The notes beneath the pieces were generated by a model that did not search any database, was not told the origin of the DNA, and worked only from the letters and a program-made list of their open reading frames with translations. Position numbers and translations under genes: made by a program. Below, piece by piece: positions 4,895 through 6,989 of a DNA stretch of 6,989 nucleotides. The number at the start of each line of letters is the position of its first letter. Positions within the stretch are counted from its first letter, which is position 1. The DNA is from Candidatus Omnitrophota bacterium (GTDB lineage Bacteria; Omnitrophota; 4484-213). The DNA is taken from contig DAOWIN010000153.1 of NCBI GenBank assembly GCA_030640885.1, positions 1-6,989 of the forward strand, in the 5' to 3' direction.

Positions 4895-6193
4895 ATGAAA
4901 GTAGAACCAGTTGATTTATGTAAGATTAAGACTTATCCCATCAAAGAAAGAGAGAATAAAACTAAGGTTAAAGATTTTGCTAAAGTATCCCAAAAAGGAG
5001 ATTCTTTTAAGCAATTTATCGATTCCCTGCCGGCAATTTTGAAAGGAAAAGATTTTCCCAGTTTGGTGAAAGATATCGCAGAGGCTTTTAATAAGAGAAA
5101 AACAATTCTTTGGGCAATGGGTGACAGCGTAATCAAATGCGGATTAAATCCGATTATTATTAATCTTATGCAAAAAGGTTTAGTTTCAGCAATCGCCTTG
5201 CAAGGAGCGGGAATTATCCATGATGCCGAGATTGCTCTAATTGGGGAAACCTCTGAGGATGTGGCTTTTAGCATCAAGGATGGCAGATTTGGCATGGTTG
5301 AGGAAACAGGTAGAATACTAAATAAAGCAATCAAGGAAGGGCTTGAGCAGGGTTTAGGAATGGGAGAAGCAGTAGCTAAAAGATTAACCGAGCTTAATTT
5401 CCCTTATGAAAAACATAGTTTGCTTGTCCAAGCTTATAAGTTGGACATTCCCGTTACTGTCCATGTTGCTATGGGCACGGACATAATTCATATGCATCCT
5501 ACTTGTGAAGGCGGAGTAATAGGAGAAGCAAGCCATGTTGACTTTCGCCGTTTTGCAGCTTTAATAGCCAAATTGGAAGAAGGGGTATTTTTGAACATTG
5601 GTTCAGCAGTAATTTTACCCGAGGTTTTTTTGAAAGCCCTTTCCATTGCACGAAATTTAGGTTATAAAGTAAATAAATTTACCACAGTGAATTTGGATAT
5701 GCTTCAGCATTATCGTCCAATGGAGAATGTAGTAAAAAGACCTACGGCAACCGGCGGCAAAGGTTACACCTTTATTGGCCATCACGAAATAATGCTTCCT
5801 CTGTTGGCAAGGGCGATAGCGGAAGAGACGGAAAACAGTCAACAGTCTACAGAGAACAGTCTACAGAAAACAGAGGTCAGAGAAGAGAAGACCGAAACCC
5901 AAGAACCGAAAACAGAAGACAGAGAACAGAAAACAGAGGTCAGAGAAGAGAAGACAGAAAACCAAGAACAGAAACCCGAAAACCAAGAACAGAAACCCGA
6001 AAACCAAGAACAGAAACCCGAGGACAAAGAACAGAAAACAGAAGACAGTCTATGGTTTATAGAAGACAGAGAACAGAAACCCGAAAACCAAGAACCGAAA
6101 TCCGAGGACAAAAAACCGAACACCGAGAACCGAACACCGAACACCGAGGATAAAGAACAGGAAGGCAGTTGGCAGTGGACAAATGAAAAGTAA
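4895..6193 (+). CDS. Deoxyhypusine synthase-like protein with repeat-encoded tail
   Basis: Residues 1-311 resemble bacterial members of the deoxyhypusine synthase family, Rossmann-like NAD-dependent enzymes. The segment GDSVIKCGLNPIIINLM through LQGAGIIHDAE (76-112) parallels the SNLISSG and TAGGIEED region that binds NAD in eukaryotic enzymes. Further landmarks are PVTVHVAMGTDIIHMHP, a GGVIGEASHVDF segment, QHYRPMENVVKRPTATGGKGY (ending near residue 291) and GHHEIMLPLL. Bacteria lack eIF5A, so the substrate is unknown; a polyamine-related or other role is possible, and I cannot place the catalytic lysine. ATG 4895 has a good AGGAGA (4885-4890); the longer frame from TTG 4841 begins inside repeat DNA. 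Residues 312-432 are a low-complexity E/K/Q/N/T-rich tail of seven-residue repeats (such as TEDREQK, PENQEQK), encoded by 48 consecutive DNA heptamers plus a short end. It lacks the hydrophobic pattern of a coiled coil and is probably disordered. Confidence 0.75.
   Translation: MKVEPVDLCKIKTYPIKERENKTKVKDFAKVSQKGDSFKQFIDSLPAILKGKDFPSLVKDIAEAFNKRKTILWAMGDSVIKCGLNPIIINLMQKGLVSAIALQGAGIIHDAEIALIGETSEDVAFSIKDGRFGMVEETGRILNKAIKEGLEQGLGMGEAVAKRLTELNFPYEKHSLLVQAYKLDIPVTVHVAMGTDIIHMHPTCEGGVIGEASHVDFRRFAALIAKLEEGVFLNIGSAVILPEVFLKALSIARNLGYKVNKFTTVNLDMLQHYRPMENVVKRPTATGGKGYTFIGHHEIMLPLLARAIAEETENSQQSTENSLQKTEVREEKTETQEPKTEDREQKTEVREEKTENQEQKPENQEQKPENQEQKPEDKEQKTEDSLWFIEDREQKPENQEPKSEDKKPNTENRTPNTEDKEQEGSWQWTNEK
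5828..6163 (+). repeat. 48-unit in-phase heptamer array inside a gene
   Basis: Starting with ACGGAAA at 5828 and ending with ACAGGAA at 6157-6163, the sequence divides into 48 successive 7-mers with no insertion or deletion. The commonest units are ACAGAAA, ACAGAGA, ACCAAGA, ACCGAAA, CCCGAAA and ACAGAGG. Higher-order repeats are visible: a block with ACAGAAA, ACAGAGG, TCAGAGA, AGAGAAG occurs twice (5863-5890 and 5926-5953), and the 21-bp trio ACAGAAA, CCCGAAA, ACCAAGA is tandem from about 5968. Since 7 is prime to 3, three DNA units make one seven-residue protein repeat in any frame. The + strand units hold few T residues, so all frames tend to stay open. This is the left arm of element 3. 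Confidence 0.95.
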
Positions 6194-6202
6194 GCAACGA
6201 AA

Positions 6203-6337
6203 ACAGTCTACAGAAGACCGAGAACAGAAAACAGAGGACAGAAATCCGAAATCCGAATGACGAAATCCGAAAATAGAGAACAGAATAGGTTGATTTTTTC
6301 TATTTTATCTGTTTTCTGTAGACTGTAAACTGTAGAT
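6203..6337. repeat. Heptamer element 3, continuation and opposite arm
   Basis: After the DHS-like stop the purine-rich heptamers resume in a new phase for 12 units (6203-6286, ACAGTCT to ACAGAAT), shifted by 4 bases from the coding array. A T-rich centre (6287-6308) follows. Then come opposite-strand heptamers with CTGT exactly every 7 bases (6309, 6316, 6323, 6330) and a degenerate last unit ending near 6337. ACAGTCTACAGAA (6203-6215) is the exact inverse complement of TTCTGTAGACTGT (6314-6326), so the arms can pair. The right arm ends 12 bases before the GGAGG ribosome site of the next gene. Confidence 0.85.
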
Positions 6338-6345
6338 TGATTTTG

Positions 6346-6354
6346 AAAGGAGGT
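6346..6354 (+). promoter_or_regulatory. Strong ribosome binding site fixing a TTG start
   Basis: AAAGGAGGT is nearly the full anti-16S sequence and lies 4 bases (counted from GGAGG) before TTG at 6358. No in-frame ATG is placed to use it, so the epimerase very probably starts with TTG. It contrasts with the absent ribosome site at pheT. Confidence 0.85.
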
Positions 6355-6357
6355 AAA

Positions 6358-6989
6358 TTGAGGATTGGAATAACCGGTGCAAGCGCTTTTGTAGGCGAGC
6401 ATCTTGTCAAAGAATTGGTTAAAGCTCATCAGGTAATCGGTTTTAGCCGCCATAAGGGCGAATTACTAAAGAAAATAAAATCCCCTAATTTTAGATTTAA
6501 ACAGGGTGATATTACTGATTTTGTTTGTTTAAAGGATGCTTTGGGAGATGTAGATTTAATTTATCACTTAGCTGCTGTTTCTTCTGAACGATTATGCAAA
6601 CAAGATATTTTGGGGAGTTTCAAGATTAATGTAGAGGGAACAGTTAATGTTTTAGAGTTGGGGCGTCAGAGAGAGGCGAAAATTATTTATGCTTCCAGTG
6701 GAGCTGTTTATCCTGTCTCTTCCTTACCCAAAGAAGAAAAAGAAGCAGATTTTGTAGATAAATTTTATAGTGTTTCTAAATCAACCGCCGAGAAATACTG
6801 CCGGCTTTACAATAAAAATTTTAGGCTTCCTTTTGCAATTTTGAGGTTTAGCCGTATTTACGGAAAGGGAATGACCCGCAATCCTATTTATGATATTCTG
6901 AAAGCAATTGAAAAAGGCAACAAGGTTAAATTTTATGAGTCTCTAAATTCTTGCTATGATTTTGTATATGTTAAAGATGTTGTGAACGC
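6358..6989 (+). CDS. NAD-dependent epimerase/dehydratase (extended SDR), partial
   Basis: The first 210 codons of a nucleotide-sugar epimerase or dehydratase of the extended short-chain dehydrogenase family are present; the frame is still open at the window end. The N terminus MRIGITGASAFVG carries the Rossmann NAD-binding loop, with Ala10 where TGxxGxxG normally has its middle glycine. Next are DIT (acidic residue contacting the adenine), YHLAAV, NVEGTVNVLEL, the catalytic serine region YASSGAVYP (Ser114 by alignment with GalE), and the YxxxK pair Tyr137-Lys141 in YSVSK. LRFSRIYGKGM and DFVYVKDVV follow as in GalE/RfbB-like enzymes. Substrate specificity cannot be told from this part; UDP-glucose 4-epimerase-like or another surface-sugar enzyme is likely. 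The start is TTG 6358, set by a strong AAAGGAGGT (6346-6354). The gene directly follows heptamer element 3. Confidence 0.92.
   Translation, partial: MRIGITGASAFVGEHLVKELVKAHQVIGFSRHKGELLKKIKSPNFRFKQGDITDFVCLKDALGDVDLIYHLAAVSSERLCKQDILGSFKINVEGTVNVLELGRQREAKIIYASSGAVYPVSSLPKEEKEADFVDKFYSVSKSTAEKYCRLYNKNFRLPFAILRFSRIYGKGMTRNPIYDILKAIEKGNKVKFYESLNSCYDFVYVKDVVN

Noticed and set aside
4933..5334. 133-codon - strand reading frame
   Set aside because: Antisense shadow of the DHS-like gene, whose + strand frame matches a protein family.
5839..6144. 101-codon - strand reading frame with F/S/G-rich repeats
   Set aside because: It is the complement of the heptamer array, which lacks stops on both strands by composition; there is no independent start signal.
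5828..6286. CRISPR array
   Set aside because: The period is 7 bases with no longer constant repeat and no spacers of 30 or so bases; no cas genes are present.
6203..6337. Simple rho-independent terminator after the DHS-like gene
   Set aside because: The arms are long, AT-rich and imperfect, the exact pairing bridges about 100 bases, and no clean T-run follows a compact GC stem. Termination is possible but not shown.

Overview
The window is AT-rich chromosomal DNA from a bacterium. A lipoprotein signal peptide suggests a Gram-negative-type (diderm) envelope. Gene content is mostly core: a tRNA-Ser tail, a lipoprotein, pheT, a 6S RNA, rarA, a deoxyhypusine-synthase-like gene and an NAD-dependent epimerase. 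A PheT without its tRNA-binding domain, plus abundant degenerate 7-bp repeats, recalls uncultured lineages such as Omnitrophota. That placement is an impression, not something the sequence proves. All genes lie on the + strand and there is no phage, transposase or CRISPR signal.

Layout. Bases 1-16 are the 3' end of a tRNA-Ser gene with encoded CCA, followed by an A/T hairpin (15-43). A lipoprotein with a glycine-zipper segment follows (60-755). The 756-932 gap holds a roughly 140-bp element bounded by 12-bp inverted repeats; its right end supplies the TTGACA of a near-consensus promoter. That promoter places the transcription start on or beside the pheT ATG (933-3047), so the mRNA should be leaderless or nearly so. 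About 36 bases after pheT an extended -10 promoter drives a 6S RNA (about 3083-3244). Next come rarA (3481-4824), a DHS-like gene with a long repeat-encoded tail (4895-6193), and the first 210 codons of an extended-SDR epimerase (6358 to the window end).

The most striking feature is a family of 7-nt-period repeats in every intergenic gap after the 6S RNA (3338-3426, 4759-4874, 5828-6337). Each has the same architecture: purine-rich heptamers (CAAGNNN or ACAGNNN), an AT-rich centre, then the complementary pyrimidine-rich heptamers (CTTGNNN or NNNCTGT) in opposite orientation. Two of them run into the upstream gene. One adds 21 residues to RarA. The other adds about 121 residues to the DHS-like protein, through 48 consecutive heptamers with no phase slip. 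A short heptamer run also lies in an inter-domain linker of pheT, and a perfect 15-bp palindrome marks a second apparent pheT insertion. I read this as a spreading or expanding short-repeat element tolerated at gene ends and in protein linkers.

Functionally, the genes are translation (tRNA-Ser, PheT), growth-phase control of RNA polymerase (6S RNA), replication-fork maintenance (RarA) and nucleotide-sugar metabolism (epimerase). Close spacing suggests rarA and the DHS-like gene, possibly with the epimerase, are co-transcribed. pheS is not adjacent to pheT.
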